Assembly: GCF_034321785.1 (NCBI RefSeq)
Contig: NZ_JAXLPB010000002.1
Location: 806,001 to 870,000 of the forward strand
DNA length: 64,000 bases
DNA from: Fulvimarina uroteuthidis
Lineage (GTDB): Bacteria; Pseudomonadota; Alphaproteobacteria; Rhizobiales; Rhizobiaceae
Direction of reading: 5' to 3'
Part shown: one piece after another, positions 25,451 to 35,071 of the stretch
How positions within the stretch are numbered: position 1 is the first letter of the stretch
How the letters are laid out: every line of letters begins with the position of its first letter
Program-made: the position numbers and the translations under genes
Notes under the pieces: generated by a model
The model's input: the letters and a program-made list of their open reading frames with translations, nothing else
Told to the model about the DNA's origin: nothing
Databases searched by the model: none

Positions 25451-27034
25451 GTGGCCAATCCCATCCGAGGTATCATCGCACTGGCGCGCGCCGGCTTCAT
25501 CCTGGCGCGTGAGGGCGTCGTCGGCGCGCTTCCCTCCGAAGGCCTGCCCGCGCCGGCGCTTCTTGCCTACAAGGCCGCACGGCTTCTGGAGCGCAAAAGC
25601 GCCGCCGACCGCGAACGCTCCGACCGCCTGTCGCGGGCGCTGAACCGGCTCGGCCCGTCCTACGTCAAGCTCGGCCAGTTCCTCGCCACGCGTCCCGACA
25701 TCGTCGGAACCGCCTTTGCGGACGAATTGGGCGGGCTGCAGGACCGTGTCCCGCCATTTCCCACCGAGCAGGCGATCGAGGAGATCGAGGTCACTCTCGG
25801 CCGGCCCATGCACGAACTCTTCGTCGAGCTCGGCGAAGTGGTCGGCGCGGCCTCCATCGCTCAGGTCTACAAGGCCCGCATCCTCGATCCGGACGGCGTC
25901 GAGCGCTTTGCCGCCGTCAAGGTGATCCGCCCCGACGTGCGCGCCCAGTTCCGGCGCGAACTCGATGCGTTCGCCTTCATCGCGCGCTTCCTGGAGCGGT
26001 TCTTTCCCGCCGCCCGCCGCCTGCGGCCGGTCGCGGTCGTCGAGACCCTGACCCAGACCACCAAGATCGAGATGGATCTGCGGCTGGAGGCGGCCGCCTC
26101 GTCCGAGATGGCGGACAACATCGCGGGCGATACCGGCTTTCGCGTCCCGCGCATCGATTGGGAGCGCACCGGCCGCGACGTCGTCACCATGGAATGGATC
26201 GACGGCATCAAGATGAGCAATGTCGAGGCGATCATCGCCGCCGGCCACGATCCCAAGCTCCTGGCGGTCAATGTCGTCCAGTCCTTCCTGCGCCATGCGA
26301 TGCGCGACGGCTTTTTCCATGCCGACATGCACCAGGGCAATCTGTTCGTCGCGCCCGACAGCGCGGTCGTCGCCGTCGATATGGGAATCGTCGGGCGCCT
26401 GTCCGACGATTCCAAGCGTTTCCTCGCCGAAATCCTCTACGGCTTCATCAAGCGCGATTACCGGCGCGTCGCCGAATTGCACTTCGAGGCCGGCTACGTG
26501 CCGCGCACGCAGGACGTGGCGAGCTTTGCCCAGGCGCTGCGCGCGATCGGCGAGCCGATCTACGGCCAGCCCGCCGAGACGATCTCCATGGGCCATCTCC
26601 TGTCGCTCCTGTTCGAGGTGACCGACCTGTTCGAGATGAAGGCGCGGCCGGAGCTCGTTCTCCTGCAGAAGACCATGGTCGTCGTCGAGGGCGTCGCCCG
26701 AACGTTCGACCCGAAGTTCAACATGTGGGTGGCCGCCGAACCGGTCGTCTCGGACTATATCCTCACCGAGCTCGGGCCCGCGGCCAAACTGCGCGAAACC
26801 CGCGACGGCATCGAGGCCATGCTGCGGCTGCTGCGGCGCGTTCCCGATCTCGCCGAGGGCCTCGGGGTCCTGTCGGTGCAGCTGCCCGATCTCATCGAGA
26901 ACGGCATCCGCCTCAACGACGACACGCTGAAGGATCTGGCCAGCGAAAAGCGGGCTTCGATCATGTCGGGCCGTCTCGCACAATGGGTCATCGCCGTGTC
27001 CCTGGCCTCGATCGCGATTTCGTTGCTGTTCTGA
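25451..27034 (+). CDS. ubiB: Ubiquinone biosynthesis atypical kinase
   Basis: 527-residue ABC1/ADCK/UbiB-family protein needed for ubiquinone synthesis at the inner membrane; its ATPase activity is thought to help lipid intermediates reach the enzymes. The KxGQ box (SYVKLGQFLATRPDI), the Ala-rich nucleotide loop (AASIAQVYKA), the invariant lysine in AVKVIRP and the HADMHQGNLF catalytic loop are present. Two C-terminal membrane helices end the protein (QWVIAVSLASIAISLLF is the last). GTG start. It belongs with ubiE. Confidence 0.93.
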   Translation: MANPIRGIIALARAGFILAREGVVGALPSEGLPAPALLAYKAARLLERKSAADRERSDRLSRALNRLGPSYVKLGQFLATRPDIVGTAFADELGGLQDRVPPFPTEQAIEEIEVTLGRPMHELFVELGEVVGAASIAQVYKARILDPDGVERFAAVKVIRPDVRAQFRRELDAFAFIARFLERFFPAARRLRPVAVVETLTQTTKIEMDLRLEAAASSEMADNIAGDTGFRVPRIDWERTGRDVVTMEWIDGIKMSNVEAIIAAGHDPKLLAVNVVQSFLRHAMRDGFFHADMHQGNLFVAPDSAVVAVDMGIVGRLSDDSKRFLAEILYGFIKRDYRRVAELHFEAGYVPRTQDVASFAQALRAIGEPIYGQPAETISMGHLLSLLFEVTDLFEMKARPELVLLQKTMVVVEGVARTFDPKFNMWVAAEPVVSDYILTELGPAAKLRETRDGIEAMLRLLRRVPDLAEGLGVLSVQLPDLIENGIRLNDDTLKDLASEKRASIMSGRLAQWVIAVSLASIAISLLF

Positions 27035-27121
27035 GGTGAGATGAAATCGACCACGTCAAGGTTTGCCAGAGGGAGCGGCCGGGACTAAATCTGTCTTGAA
27101 AACTGGATTTGGACCGACGTG

Positions 27122-27415
27122 ATGGCGACACTGACGATCAGGAATCTCGACGAAGCGATCGTTCGAAACCTTGAGAAGGGTGCCACCTTGCGGGGGCACT
27201 CTCCTGCGGAAGAGGCTCGCTACATCCTGCAGCGAGCGTTTGGCGCATACGATGGCGAACGCGGCTTCGATGTGAAAAGCGGCTCTGAAAGTGCGGGCAA
27301 TCTCACCGATGAGCAGCAAAGACGCGCCGATCTGATGTTATCACTGGGCCGAAAACCCGATGAGCCTTTCGACTTGAAGGCATTTCGCACCGAATTGTCG
27401 GACCCTGCAGTGTGA
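27122..27415 (+). CDS. FitA/VapB-type antitoxin
   Basis: 97-residue antitoxin with an N-terminal ribbon-helix-helix DNA-binding region (MATLTIRNLDEAIVRNLEKG, then RGHSPAEEARYIL), as in the FitA branch of VapB antitoxins. The C-terminal half (KSGS ... ELSDPAV) should wrap the toxin. It normally represses its own operon together with the toxin. Starts at GTG 27119 or ATG 27122. Its stop overlaps the toxin start (GTGA), the classic layout. Confidence 0.87.
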   Translation: MATLTIRNLDEAIVRNLEKGATLRGHSPAEEARYILQRAFGAYDGERGFDVKSGSESAGNLTDEQQRRADLMLSLGRKPDEPFDLKAFRTELSDPAV

Positions 27416-27813
27416 TCATCGTTGATACCTCGGCTCTGATCGCCATTATCGGTGAAGAACCGGAGCGATTTTCTTTCGTCGATCTCATGGTTCGGGTGCC
27501 GGACATTGCGATGTCAGCGGCCACATTCGTGGAGACGGGAATCGTCTATCGGTCGAAGTTCTCCGGCGATGATTTCGACCGCCTCGAACGACTGATCGAA
27601 ATTGCAGAAATCGAAATCGCGCCGGTCGACGCCGGCCAGGCTCGGCTGGCGATCGAAGCCTATGTTCGATATGGACGCGGCTCGGGCCACAAAGCGCAAT
27701 TGAATTTCGGCGATTGCTTCTCTTATGCTCTTGCCAAGATTCGGGGCGCGCCTTTGCTCTTCAAGGGTGAGGATTTCGCCGCGACTGACATCGAACCGGC
27801 CTTGCGGTCATGA
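27412..27813 (+). CDS. vapC: VapC-type PIN-domain ribonuclease toxin
   Basis: 133-residue PIN-domain toxin expected to cleave RNA, most likely tRNA or rRNA, and held inactive by the upstream antitoxin. The acidic catalytic residues are visible: Asp in VDTSAL near the N-terminus, Glu in FVETGIVY and Asp in FGDCFSYALAK. It starts with GTG overlapping the antitoxin stop. coaBC begins 10 bases after its stop, so the pair may be read through into the coenzyme A gene. Confidence 0.88.
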   Translation: MIIVDTSALIAIIGEEPERFSFVDLMVRVPDIAMSAATFVETGIVYRSKFSGDDFDRLERLIEIAEIEIAPVDAGQARLAIEAYVRYGRGSGHKAQLNFGDCFSYALAKIRGAPLLFKGEDFAATDIEPALRS

Positions 27814-27823
27814 TCGGATCTTC

Positions 27824-29044
27824 ATGAAAACCCTTGCCGGCAAACGCATCCTTCTCATCATCGGCGGCGGAATCGCGGCCTATAAGGGGCTGGATCTCAT
27901 CCGGCGACTGCGCGAGCGGGGGGCGGTCGTGACGCCGGTGATGACCCGGGCCGCCACCGAATTCGTGACGCCGCTGTCCGTCGGCGCGCTGTCGGCCTCC
28001 AAGGTCTATGGCGACCTGTTCGACCGGGACGACGAACATGATGTCGGCCACATCCGGCTTGCGCGCGATCACGACCTGATCGTCGCGGCGCCCGCGACCG
28101 CCAATCTGATGGCCATGCTCGCCAACGGCCTTGCCGACGATCTGGCGACGGCGATCCTTCTGGCGGCGAGGGTGCCGGTCCTGATGGCGCCGGCCATGAA
28201 CCCGGCCATGTGGGACAATCCGGCGACGCGGCGCAATCGCGACACCCTGATGGGTGACGGCATCCGTTTCGTCGGCCCGAACCATGGCGACATGGCCGAG
28301 CGCGGCGAGGCCGGAACCGGACGCATGGCCGAACCCCTGGAAATCGTGGCCGCCGCCGAGGAACTGCTCGGGCCTCGATCGAAGCCGCTGTCGGGCCGCC
28401 GCGTTCTCGTCACGTCCGGCCCGACCCACGAGCCGATCGATCCGGTCCGATACATCGCCAACCGATCGTCCGGACGCCAGGGTCACGCGATCGCGGCGGC
28501 GCTCCAAAGGCTCGGTGCGGACGTGGTCCTGATCTCCGGCCCCGTCGCGATCGCCGATCCAGACGGCGTCACGCTGATCCGCGTCGAGACCGCGCGCCAG
28601 ATGCTTGCGGCGGTGGAGGCGAGCCTGCCGGCCGATGCCGCGATCTTCGTCGCAGCCGTCGCGGACTGGCGGGCAAGCACCGAGGCCGGCTCCAAGATCA
28701 AGAAGACCGGCGGGGGCGCGCCGACGATCACCTTCACGCAGAATCCCGACATTCTCGCAACCATCGGCCATGGTGAGCGGCGACCCGACCTCGTCGTCGG
28801 CTTCGCCGCCGAAACCGACGATCTCCTGAACAACGGACGGGTCAAGCTCGACAGGAAAGGCGCCGACGCGATCCTTGCCAACGACGTGTCCCCGGCCGGC
28901 GGGGTGATGGGCGGGGCCGATAACACCGTTCACCTCATCACCCGGGACGGGATCGAGGATTGGCCGACGATGACGAAGGAGGCCGTCGCCGAGCGGCTGG
29001 GGTCGTGGATCGCGGCACGGTTGCCGGGAGACGTCGCCCGATGA
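27824..29044 (+). CDS. coaBC: Bifunctional phosphopantothenoylcysteine decarboxylase/phosphopantothenate-cysteine ligase
   Basis: 406-residue coenzyme A biosynthesis enzyme. The N-terminal flavoprotein CoaC half starts GKRILLIIGGGIAAYKGLDL and has the conserved PATANLMA and PAMNPAMW motifs. The CoaB half begins near residue 185 (GRRVLVTSGPTHEPIDPVRY) and contains NRSSGRQGHAIA and NDVS. The lid cysteine known from E. coli CoaC (ACGD) appears to be arginine here (ERGEAGTGRM), a variant I believe occurs in other rhizobia. Its stop overlaps the dut start (ATGA). Confidence 0.93.
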   Translation: MKTLAGKRILLIIGGGIAAYKGLDLIRRLRERGAVVTPVMTRAATEFVTPLSVGALSASKVYGDLFDRDDEHDVGHIRLARDHDLIVAAPATANLMAMLANGLADDLATAILLAARVPVLMAPAMNPAMWDNPATRRNRDTLMGDGIRFVGPNHGDMAERGEAGTGRMAEPLEIVAAAEELLGPRSKPLSGRRVLVTSGPTHEPIDPVRYIANRSSGRQGHAIAAALQRLGADVVLISGPVAIADPDGVTLIRVETARQMLAAVEASLPADAAIFVAAVADWRASTEAGSKIKKTGGGAPTITFTQNPDILATIGHGERRPDLVVGFAAETDDLLNNGRVKLDRKGADAILANDVSPAGGVMGGADNTVHLITRDGIEDWPTMTKEAVAERLGSWIAARLPGDVAR

Positions 29045-29487
29045 GCCGGACGATCGTCTTCCGGCGCCTTTCCAATGGCGAGGGCATCGATCCGCCGCGC
29101 TACGAGACGGCGGGCTCGGCCGGCGCCGACATCCGCGCCGCCGTCGAGGACGCGATCACCCTTGCGCCGGGCGCGCGCGCGGCCATATCAACCGGCTTCG
29201 CCTTCGCCGTTCCGCAGGGCTTCGAAATGCAGATCCGCCCGCGTTCGGGCCTGGCGGCGCGGCACGGCGTCACCGTCCTGAACGCGCCGGGTACGGTCGA
29301 CAGCGATTTTCGCGGCGAGGTGAAGGTGCTCCTCGTCAATCTCGGCGCTTATCCCTTCACGATCGGGCGCGGCGACCGGATCGCGCAGATCGTGATCGCG
29401 CCGGTGACGCTCTGCCGGTTCGAGGAGACCGACGATCTCGGGGTGACGATCCGGGGCGCGGGCGGGTTCGGCTCGACGGGGGTTTGA
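29041..29487 (+). CDS. dut: Deoxyuridine 5'-triphosphate nucleotidohydrolase
   Basis: 148-residue trimeric dUTPase that hydrolyses dUTP to dUMP and keeps uracil out of DNA. The five family motifs are in order: AGSAGADIRA, RPRSGLAARHG, NAPGTVDSDFRGE, GDRIAQIVI and the C-terminal GGFGSTGV arm. Its length is normal. It is translationally coupled to coaBC, an arrangement common in this order. Confidence 0.95.
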   Translation: MSRTIVFRRLSNGEGIDPPRYETAGSAGADIRAAVEDAITLAPGARAAISTGFAFAVPQGFEMQIRPRSGLAARHGVTVLNAPGTVDSDFRGEVKVLLVNLGAYPFTIGRGDRIAQIVIAPVTLCRFEETDDLGVTIRGAGGFGSTGV

Positions 29488-29732
29488 CGGGGGGTGACGG
29501 GGCCAGGTGCCGCCGCGCGAAGGCGTGACCGGGATGGAAATTCTCGAACGATGTCGGGTCAAGTTTTTCCCGGTTGCAACGCGGATTGGTCGGTTCTTTC
29601 TCACATTTCAGTCCGATCGACCCTACATTCCCTGTCAGACAGTCCGAAGGGACCATGAGCGGGCGGTCCGTCAGCGCTTGAACGAGGACATCTCGACCGG
29701 CCCGAACGGCAAACGACAAGGGAGTGACGACG

Positions 29733-30761
29733 ATGGACGACCAGACGCAGAGCCAGGAAGCCCGCACCCACGGGCGCGGCAAGATCTATGATTCGATCAT
29801 CGACACGATCGGCAACACGCCGCTGGTCCGGCTGCGGAAGCTTGCGGACGAAAAGGGCGTGAAGGCCAATCTCCTCGCCAAGCTCGAATTCTTCAACCCG
29901 ATCGCGAGCGTCAAGGACCGGATCGGCGTTGCCATGCTGGAAAAGCTGGAGGCCGACGGAACGATCGAGCCCGGCAAGACGACGCTGGTCGAGCCGACCT
30001 CCGGCAACACCGGCATCGCGCTTGCTTTCGCGGCGGCCGCCAAGGGCTACAATCTCATCCTCACCATGCCCGAGACCATGTCGATCGAGCGCCGCAAGAT
30101 GTTGCGGCTGATGGGGGCGCAACTCGTCCTCACCGAGGGCGCCAAGGGCATGAAGGGCGCGATCGCGCGGGCCGAGGAGCTCGTCGGCGAGATCCCGAAC
30201 GCCGTCATTCCCCAGCAGTTCGAGAACCCCGCAAATCCGCAGATCCACCGGGTGACCACCGCCGAGGAGATCTGGAACGACACCAAGGGCGAGGTCGATA
30301 TCTTCGTCGCCGGCATCGGCACCGGCGGCACGATCACCGGCGTCGGGCAGGTGCTGAAGCAGCGCAAGCCCGGCGTGCACGTGGTCGCCGTCGAGCCGGA
30401 TGCCTCGCCCATCCTGTCGGGCGGCCAGCCGGGACCGCACAAGCTGCAGGGGATCGGCGCAGGCTTCGCGCCGAAGATCCTCGACCGGGACATCTATGAC
30501 GAAGTCGTCACCGTCTCGAACGAGGAATCCTTCGAGATGGCGCGGCTCGTCGCGCGGCTGGAGGGCGTTCCGGTCGGCATCTCGTCGGGCTCGGCGCTCG
30601 CCGCCGCCATCAAGGTCGGCCAGCGGGACGGCATGGAAGGCAAGAACATCGTCGTCATCATACCGTCCTTCGCCGAGCGCTATCTTTCGACGGCGCTGTT
30701 CGAGGGTCTGATCGACGAGGACGAGCCGAAAGAGCCCCGCCAGGGTGCACCCTCGATCTGA
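29733..30761 (+). CDS. cysK: Cysteine synthase A (O-acetylserine sulfhydrylase)
   Basis: 342-residue PLP enzyme that makes cysteine from O-acetylserine and sulfide. The segment IGNTPLVRL leads to the PLP lysine in NPIASVKDR; the substrate loop TSGNTG and phosphate loop GTGGT are present; EPDASPILSGG and GIGAGFAPKIL are also typical. AAGGGAG at 29718-29724 supports ATG 29733 over GTG 29724. The 245-base leader holds no riboswitch that I recognise. A weak terminator follows. Confidence 0.94.
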   Translation: MDDQTQSQEARTHGRGKIYDSIIDTIGNTPLVRLRKLADEKGVKANLLAKLEFFNPIASVKDRIGVAMLEKLEADGTIEPGKTTLVEPTSGNTGIALAFAAAAKGYNLILTMPETMSIERRKMLRLMGAQLVLTEGAKGMKGAIARAEELVGEIPNAVIPQQFENPANPQIHRVTTAEEIWNDTKGEVDIFVAGIGTGGTITGVGQVLKQRKPGVHVVAVEPDASPILSGGQPGPHKLQGIGAGFAPKILDRDIYDEVVTVSNEESFEMARLVARLEGVPVGISSGSALAAAIKVGQRDGMEGKNIVVIIPSFAERYLSTALFEGLIDEDEPKEPRQGAPSI

Positions 30762-31127
30762 CCGGTCGAGGCTTGAAGCCGAAAGACCTGACGCCGGTCG
30801 GGAAAACCGCCGTCGCCGGGCCGGCCGGCGGCGATCTTTCCTACCTTATGCGGCACCGGGCGGCTTCGAGGCCCCGAATGGTTCCATCGACGCCGTTGCC
30901 GCGCGTGCCGGCCGGCTGGAGCCTCGGGCGATACTTCAGCGTCGCCCGAGACTGTCGGCTGATCGCTCGGCGCGCCAGATGCTCGCGCATCGGGACCGTC
31001 CGCGCACGCTCACGGCGACGGGCGTCTTGCAAAATCCGCAATCCGGCATGATGCTTGCCGCACTGCACATGGCCGATTAGATGGTCGTCATCGCAGCCTG
31101 CCACAGGCAGCAACGGGGCATCGGCAT
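30762..31127. other. Intergenic stretch, no gene seen
   Basis: 366 bases between cysK and the DUF502 gene. Apart from the possible terminator nothing is recognised. An open frame at 30745-31080 reads arginine-rich peptide without homologous features and has no ribosome site. Confidence 0.5.
30808..30840 (+). terminator. Possible terminator after cysK
   Basis: A 9-bp stem (30811-30819 with 30825-30833, one G-U pair) and 5-base loop, followed by GATCTTTCC. The stem is stable but the T tract is weak. It lies about 50 bases after the cysK stop. Confidence 0.35.
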
Positions 31128-31811
31128 ATGGCGCGCTTGCGCAACTATTTCCTCACGGGGTTCATCGTCTGCGCACCCTTGGCGATCACGGCGTGGATCA
31201 CCTGGTCGTTCATGCAATGGACCGATTCCTGGGTGAAGCCCTACATCCCGACCCGTCTCCTGCCCGATTCCTATCTGCCCTTCGCCATTCCGGGCTTCGG
31301 CCTCCTCGTCGCCCTCCTGATCATCACGATCATCGGCGCGCTCACGGCGAACTTCATCGGGCGGACCATCTTCGGCTGGGGCGAGAACGTCCTCGGCCGC
31401 ATGCCGCTGGTGCGCACGGTCTACACGGCCCTGAAGCAGATCTTCGAGACGGTGCTCGCCGATCGTTCCTCCTCGTTCAAGACGGCCGGCCTGATGGAGT
31501 ACCCGCGCAAGGGTGTCTGGTCGATCGTCCTGATCGCGACGACCGCGAAGGGCGAGATCGCGCGGACATTGTCCGACCAGGGCGAGGAAATGCTCGCCGT
31601 CTTCATGCCGCCGACGCCGAACCCGACGTCCGGCTTCCTGATGTTCGTGCCGAAGGAGGATGTCCGCATCCTGAATATGAGCATCGAGGCGGCGTTGAAG
31701 CTCGTGGTCTCGGCCGGGCTCGTGACGGCCGAGGACAAGGAGGCGCCGATGACGCAGGCCGAGGCCTCGCGCCTCGTGGAGGGGCGCTCCGCCAGGAACG
31801 CGGCCGAATAG
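31128..31811 (+). CDS. DUF502 family inner-membrane protein
   Basis: 227 residues with two strong N-terminal membrane helices (about 5-25, GFIVCAPLAITAWITWSFM, and about 50-75, GFGLLVALLIITIIGALT) and a soluble domain with the DUF502 pattern RMPLVRTVYTALKQIFETVL, MEYPRKGVWSIV, FMPPTPNPTSGFL. The function is unknown. In rhizobia it commonly lies near recG, as here. It is convergent with glutaminase; the 122-base gap has no clear terminator. Confidence 0.85.
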   Translation: MARLRNYFLTGFIVCAPLAITAWITWSFMQWTDSWVKPYIPTRLLPDSYLPFAIPGFGLLVALLIITIIGALTANFIGRTIFGWGENVLGRMPLVRTVYTALKQIFETVLADRSSSFKTAGLMEYPRKGVWSIVLIATTAKGEIARTLSDQGEEMLAVFMPPTPNPTSGFLMFVPKEDVRILNMSIEAALKLVVSAGLVTAEDKEAPMTQAEASRLVEGRSARNAAE

Positions 31812-31933
31812 GCGCTCGCGGCAAGGGTTTTTCGAGCATCGGGGCGAAGATCGGAATCGATGTTCGGAAGGCCCGATGCGTGACATCGAAGAGAGAGCTG
31901 GAACATCATGCGTGTGAACAGAGGCACGATGTT

Positions 31934-32878
31934 CTAGACCGCGCCCGGCCCGAAGATGGTCCAGCCAAGGCGCGTCGTCAGCATTTCCAGCGCGATGCGC
32001 CCCAGATGCGAATTGCCGGTGGTGTCGAGGCCGGGAGACCAGACCGCGACGGACGCCCGCCCCGGCACGATGGCGAGAATGCCGCCGCCGACGCCGCTCT
32101 TGGCCGGCAGGCCGACCCGGTAGGCGAACTCGCCCGAGCCGTCGTAATGGCCGCAGGTCAGCATGATGGCGTTGATCCGGCGGGCGCGCTCCTGCGTCAC
32201 CACCGAATATCCGGTTTCCGGTCTCACCCCGTTATTGGCAAGGAACCGCCCGGCGGTCGCCAATTGCCGGCAGGTCATGGCGATCGCGCAATGGTGGAAA
32301 TACACGCCGAGAATGTACTCGACCGGATTGTCGAGGACGCCGAACCCCTTCATGAAATTGGCGAGTGCGCGGTTGTTGAACCCGCTCTCGTCCTCCGACG
32401 CCGCGACATTGTGATCGATGTAGATCCCGTCGTCATCGGCCAGAAACTGCATGAAGCGCAGGATTTCCCCGATCGCCTCGCGCGGCTGGTGGCCGCTGAG
32501 GATGACGTCGGTCACCGCGATCGCGCCGGCATTGATGAAGGGATTGCGCGGAATGCCCTTCTCGCGTTCGAGCTGCACGATCGAGTTGAAGGGCGAGCCG
32601 GAGGGCTCGCGGCCCACCCGGTTCCACACCCGGTCGCCGGCGAGCCCGAGCGCGAGGGTCAGCGTGAACACCTTCGAGACGCTCTGGATCGAGAACGGCA
32701 CGTCGCAATCGCCGCCGCTGGCGACCTGACCGTCCTGAGTCACCACCGTGATCGCGAACTGGTTCGGATCGATCCGTCCGAGTTCGGGAATATAGCTCGC
32801 CACGACACCCCGGTCGGACCGGGCCCGCATCTCATCGGCGATCTCGGTGACGACGGCGTCGAGGGTCGACGGGATCAT
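31934..32878 (-). CDS. glsA: Glutaminase A
   Basis: 314-residue serine-dependent beta-lactamase-fold glutaminase that converts glutamine to glutamate and ammonia. The catalytic SxxK reads SIQSVSK, and NPFINAGAI, FMKGFGVLDNP (in the family's F-x-x-G-V pattern) and KSGVGGGI follow. The length is normal. ATG 32878 was chosen (MIPSTLDAVVTEIADE). The enzyme is usually linked to acid resistance or nitrogen use. Confidence 0.93.
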   Translation of the reverse strand: MIPSTLDAVVTEIADEMRARSDRGVVASYIPELGRIDPNQFAITVVTQDGQVASGGDCDVPFSIQSVSKVFTLTLALGLAGDRVWNRVGREPSGSPFNSIVQLEREKGIPRNPFINAGAIAVTDVILSGHQPREAIGEILRFMQFLADDDGIYIDHNVAASEDESGFNNRALANFMKGFGVLDNPVEYILGVYFHHCAIAMTCRQLATAGRFLANNGVRPETGYSVVTQERARRINAIMLTCGHYDGSGEFAYRVGLPAKSGVGGGILAIVPGRASVAVWSPGLDTTGNSHLGRIALEMLTTRLGWTIFGPGAV

Positions 32879-32968
32879 GGGCGATCTCCTGGCTAATGGT
32901 CCGTTGGTGATTCTTGCGCACCGCAACATGCGTCGATCCCGGCCGGCGGGCAAGGAAAGCCGGATGCG

Positions 32969-35071
32969 TTAGCCCGAGCGCAGCAGCCGGATCGCCTCGT
33001 CCTTGCCGAACAGGTAGAGCAGCGTGCGCAGGGCCTGGCCGCGGTCCGATGTCAGGGCGGGATCGGTCGCCAGGATCAATCGTGCGTCGTCGCGGGCGAC
33101 CTCCATCAGGTCGGCATGGTGTTCGAGCCTTGCGAGGCGGAAGAAGGGCATGCCGGATTGCTGGGTGCCGAGGAGATCGCCTTCGCCGCGCAGCTTCAGG
33201 TCTTCTTCCGCGATGCGGAAGCCGTCCTCGGTTTCGCGCATGATCTTCAGGCGCGCCGTCGCGGTCTCGCCGAGCGGCGGGCGGTAGAGAAGGACGCAGG
33301 CGGAGGGTTTCTCGCCGCGCCCGACGCGGCCCCGCAACTGGTGCAGCTGGGAGAGCCCGAAGCGCTCCGCATGTTCGATGACGATGATCGAGGCGTCCGG
33401 CACGTCGACGCCCACCTCGATGACCGTCGTCGCGACGATGATGGCGGTGCGGCCCTCCTTGAAGGCGGCCATGGCCGCATCCTTTTCCTCGCCCTTCATG
33501 CGGCCGTGGACAAGGCCGACCCGGTCCCCGAAGAACTGGCGCAGGACGCTCGCGCGCTCCTCCGCCGCGGTCAGGTCGCTCTTCTCCGATTCTTCCACCA
33601 GCGGGCACACCCAGTAGACCCGGTCGCCGGCCTCGATCGCCGAGCCGATGCGCTGGACGATGTCCGGCAGGCGTTCCTCGGCAAGCGCCACGGTCGCGAT
33701 CGGCTTTCGGCCGGCCGGCTTTCCGGCAAGGCGCGAGACGTCCATGTCGCCGAACGCGGCGAGCACCAGCGTGCGCGGAATGGGGGTCGCCGTCATCACG
33801 AGAAGATCGGGCCTGTCGCCCTTTTCGGCAAGCTGGAGCCGCTGGTGAACGCCGAACCGGTGCTGCTCGTCGACGATCACCAGGCCGAGATCGCGATAGG
33901 CGACACTGTCCTGGAAAAGGGCATGGGTGCCGACGACGACGTTCGTTTCGCCGCTCCCGATCCGTTCGAGCTTCTCGGCGCGCTTGCGGCCGGTGTCGCG
34001 GCCGGTCAGGAGGTCGAGCGTGATGCCGGCACGCGCGCACAGCTCGGCGAGGCCCGCCGCATGCTGGCGCGCGAGAATCTCCGTCGGCGCCAGAAGCACG
34101 GACTGGACGCCGGCCTCGGCGGCCCGCGCGATCGCCATCAGCGCGACCACGGTCTTGCCCGCGCCGACATCGCCCTGCAGCAGGCGCAGCATGCGCTCGG
34201 GGCTTTCCATGTCGGCGAGGATCTCGCCGATCGCGCCCGTCTGGCCCTCCGTCAGCGTGAAGGGCAAGGCTTTCTTCAGGGCGGCGAGCCGCGTTCCGTC
34301 GCCGCGCAAGGCTCTGCCGGAGCGGCCTTTCATGGTCTGACGGGCGAGCGCCAGCGCCAGCTGGTTGGCCAGGAACTCGTCATAGGCAAGGCGCCGGGCC
34401 GGCGGCGAGGCGGGATCGAGATCGACCGCGTCCGCCGGATCGTGCAGGCGGGCAAGGCTGGCCTTGAGGCTCGGAAACGTCTGGCGTCTGACGACGCTCG
34501 GCTCGATCCATTCGGCAACGTCCGGCATCCGTTCGAGCGCCTGGCCGATCGCGCGGCGCAGGACCTTTCCGGACAGTCCCGCCGTCAGCGGATAGATCGG
34601 CTCGACGAGGGAGAGGGTTTCGGCCTCGGCAAGCGTCGCCACGAAATCGGGATGCACCATCTGCGCGCGCCCGTTGAACCATTCCACCTTGCCGGAAACG
34701 AGCATCGTCTCGCCGATGGGGAAGAGGTTCTCCATCCAGGCGGACTTGGCGCGAAAATAGGTGAGGGCGATCTCGCCCGTATCGTCCTGCGCATAGACGC
34801 GGTAGGGGGCGCCCGCCTGCGCGCGGCCGGGCGCCACGTGCCGGTCGATCCGCACGGTGAGGGTGACGATCGAGCTCTGGCCTGCGGACAGAATTTCCTC
34901 ACGGCGGCGCCGGTCGATGAGGCCGCTCGGCAGATGGAACAGGAGATCGCGCACGCGCAGCGACTGGCCCGGCCGCACGAGCAGCGTCTGCAGGAGGCCG
35001 GCGACCTTCGGCCCGACCCCATCGAGGGTGGTGACGGCGGCAAACAGGGGGTCGAGAAGGGAGGGGCGCAT
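32969..35071 (-). CDS. recG: ATP-dependent DNA helicase RecG
   Basis: 700-residue branched-DNA helicase that regresses stalled forks and processes Holliday junctions. The N-terminal wedge domain has an OB fold (about 50-150). The helicase core has Walker A GDVGAGKTVVALM, the RecG-type DEQHRFGVHQR box, TATPIPRTL and motif VI HQLRGRVGRG. The start at 35071 (MRPSLLDPLF) is preferred to the longer extension. It is divergent from the aldo/keto reductase. Confidence 0.95.
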   Translation of the reverse strand: MRPSLLDPLFAAVTTLDGVGPKVAGLLQTLLVRPGQSLRVRDLLFHLPSGLIDRRRREEILSAGQSSIVTLTVRIDRHVAPGRAQAGAPYRVYAQDDTGEIALTYFRAKSAWMENLFPIGETMLVSGKVEWFNGRAQMVHPDFVATLAEAETLSLVEPIYPLTAGLSGKVLRRAIGQALERMPDVAEWIEPSVVRRQTFPSLKASLARLHDPADAVDLDPASPPARRLAYDEFLANQLALALARQTMKGRSGRALRGDGTRLAALKKALPFTLTEGQTGAIGEILADMESPERMLRLLQGDVGAGKTVVALMAIARAAEAGVQSVLLAPTEILARQHAAGLAELCARAGITLDLLTGRDTGRKRAEKLERIGSGETNVVVGTHALFQDSVAYRDLGLVIVDEQHRFGVHQRLQLAEKGDRPDLLVMTATPIPRTLVLAAFGDMDVSRLAGKPAGRKPIATVALAEERLPDIVQRIGSAIEAGDRVYWVCPLVEESEKSDLTAAEERASVLRQFFGDRVGLVHGRMKGEEKDAAMAAFKEGRTAIIVATTVIEVGVDVPDASIIVIEHAERFGLSQLHQLRGRVGRGEKPSACVLLYRPPLGETATARLKIMRETEDGFRIAEEDLKLRGEGDLLGTQQSGMPFFRLARLEHHADLMEVARDDARLILATDPALTSDRGQALRTLLYLFGKDEAIRLLRSG

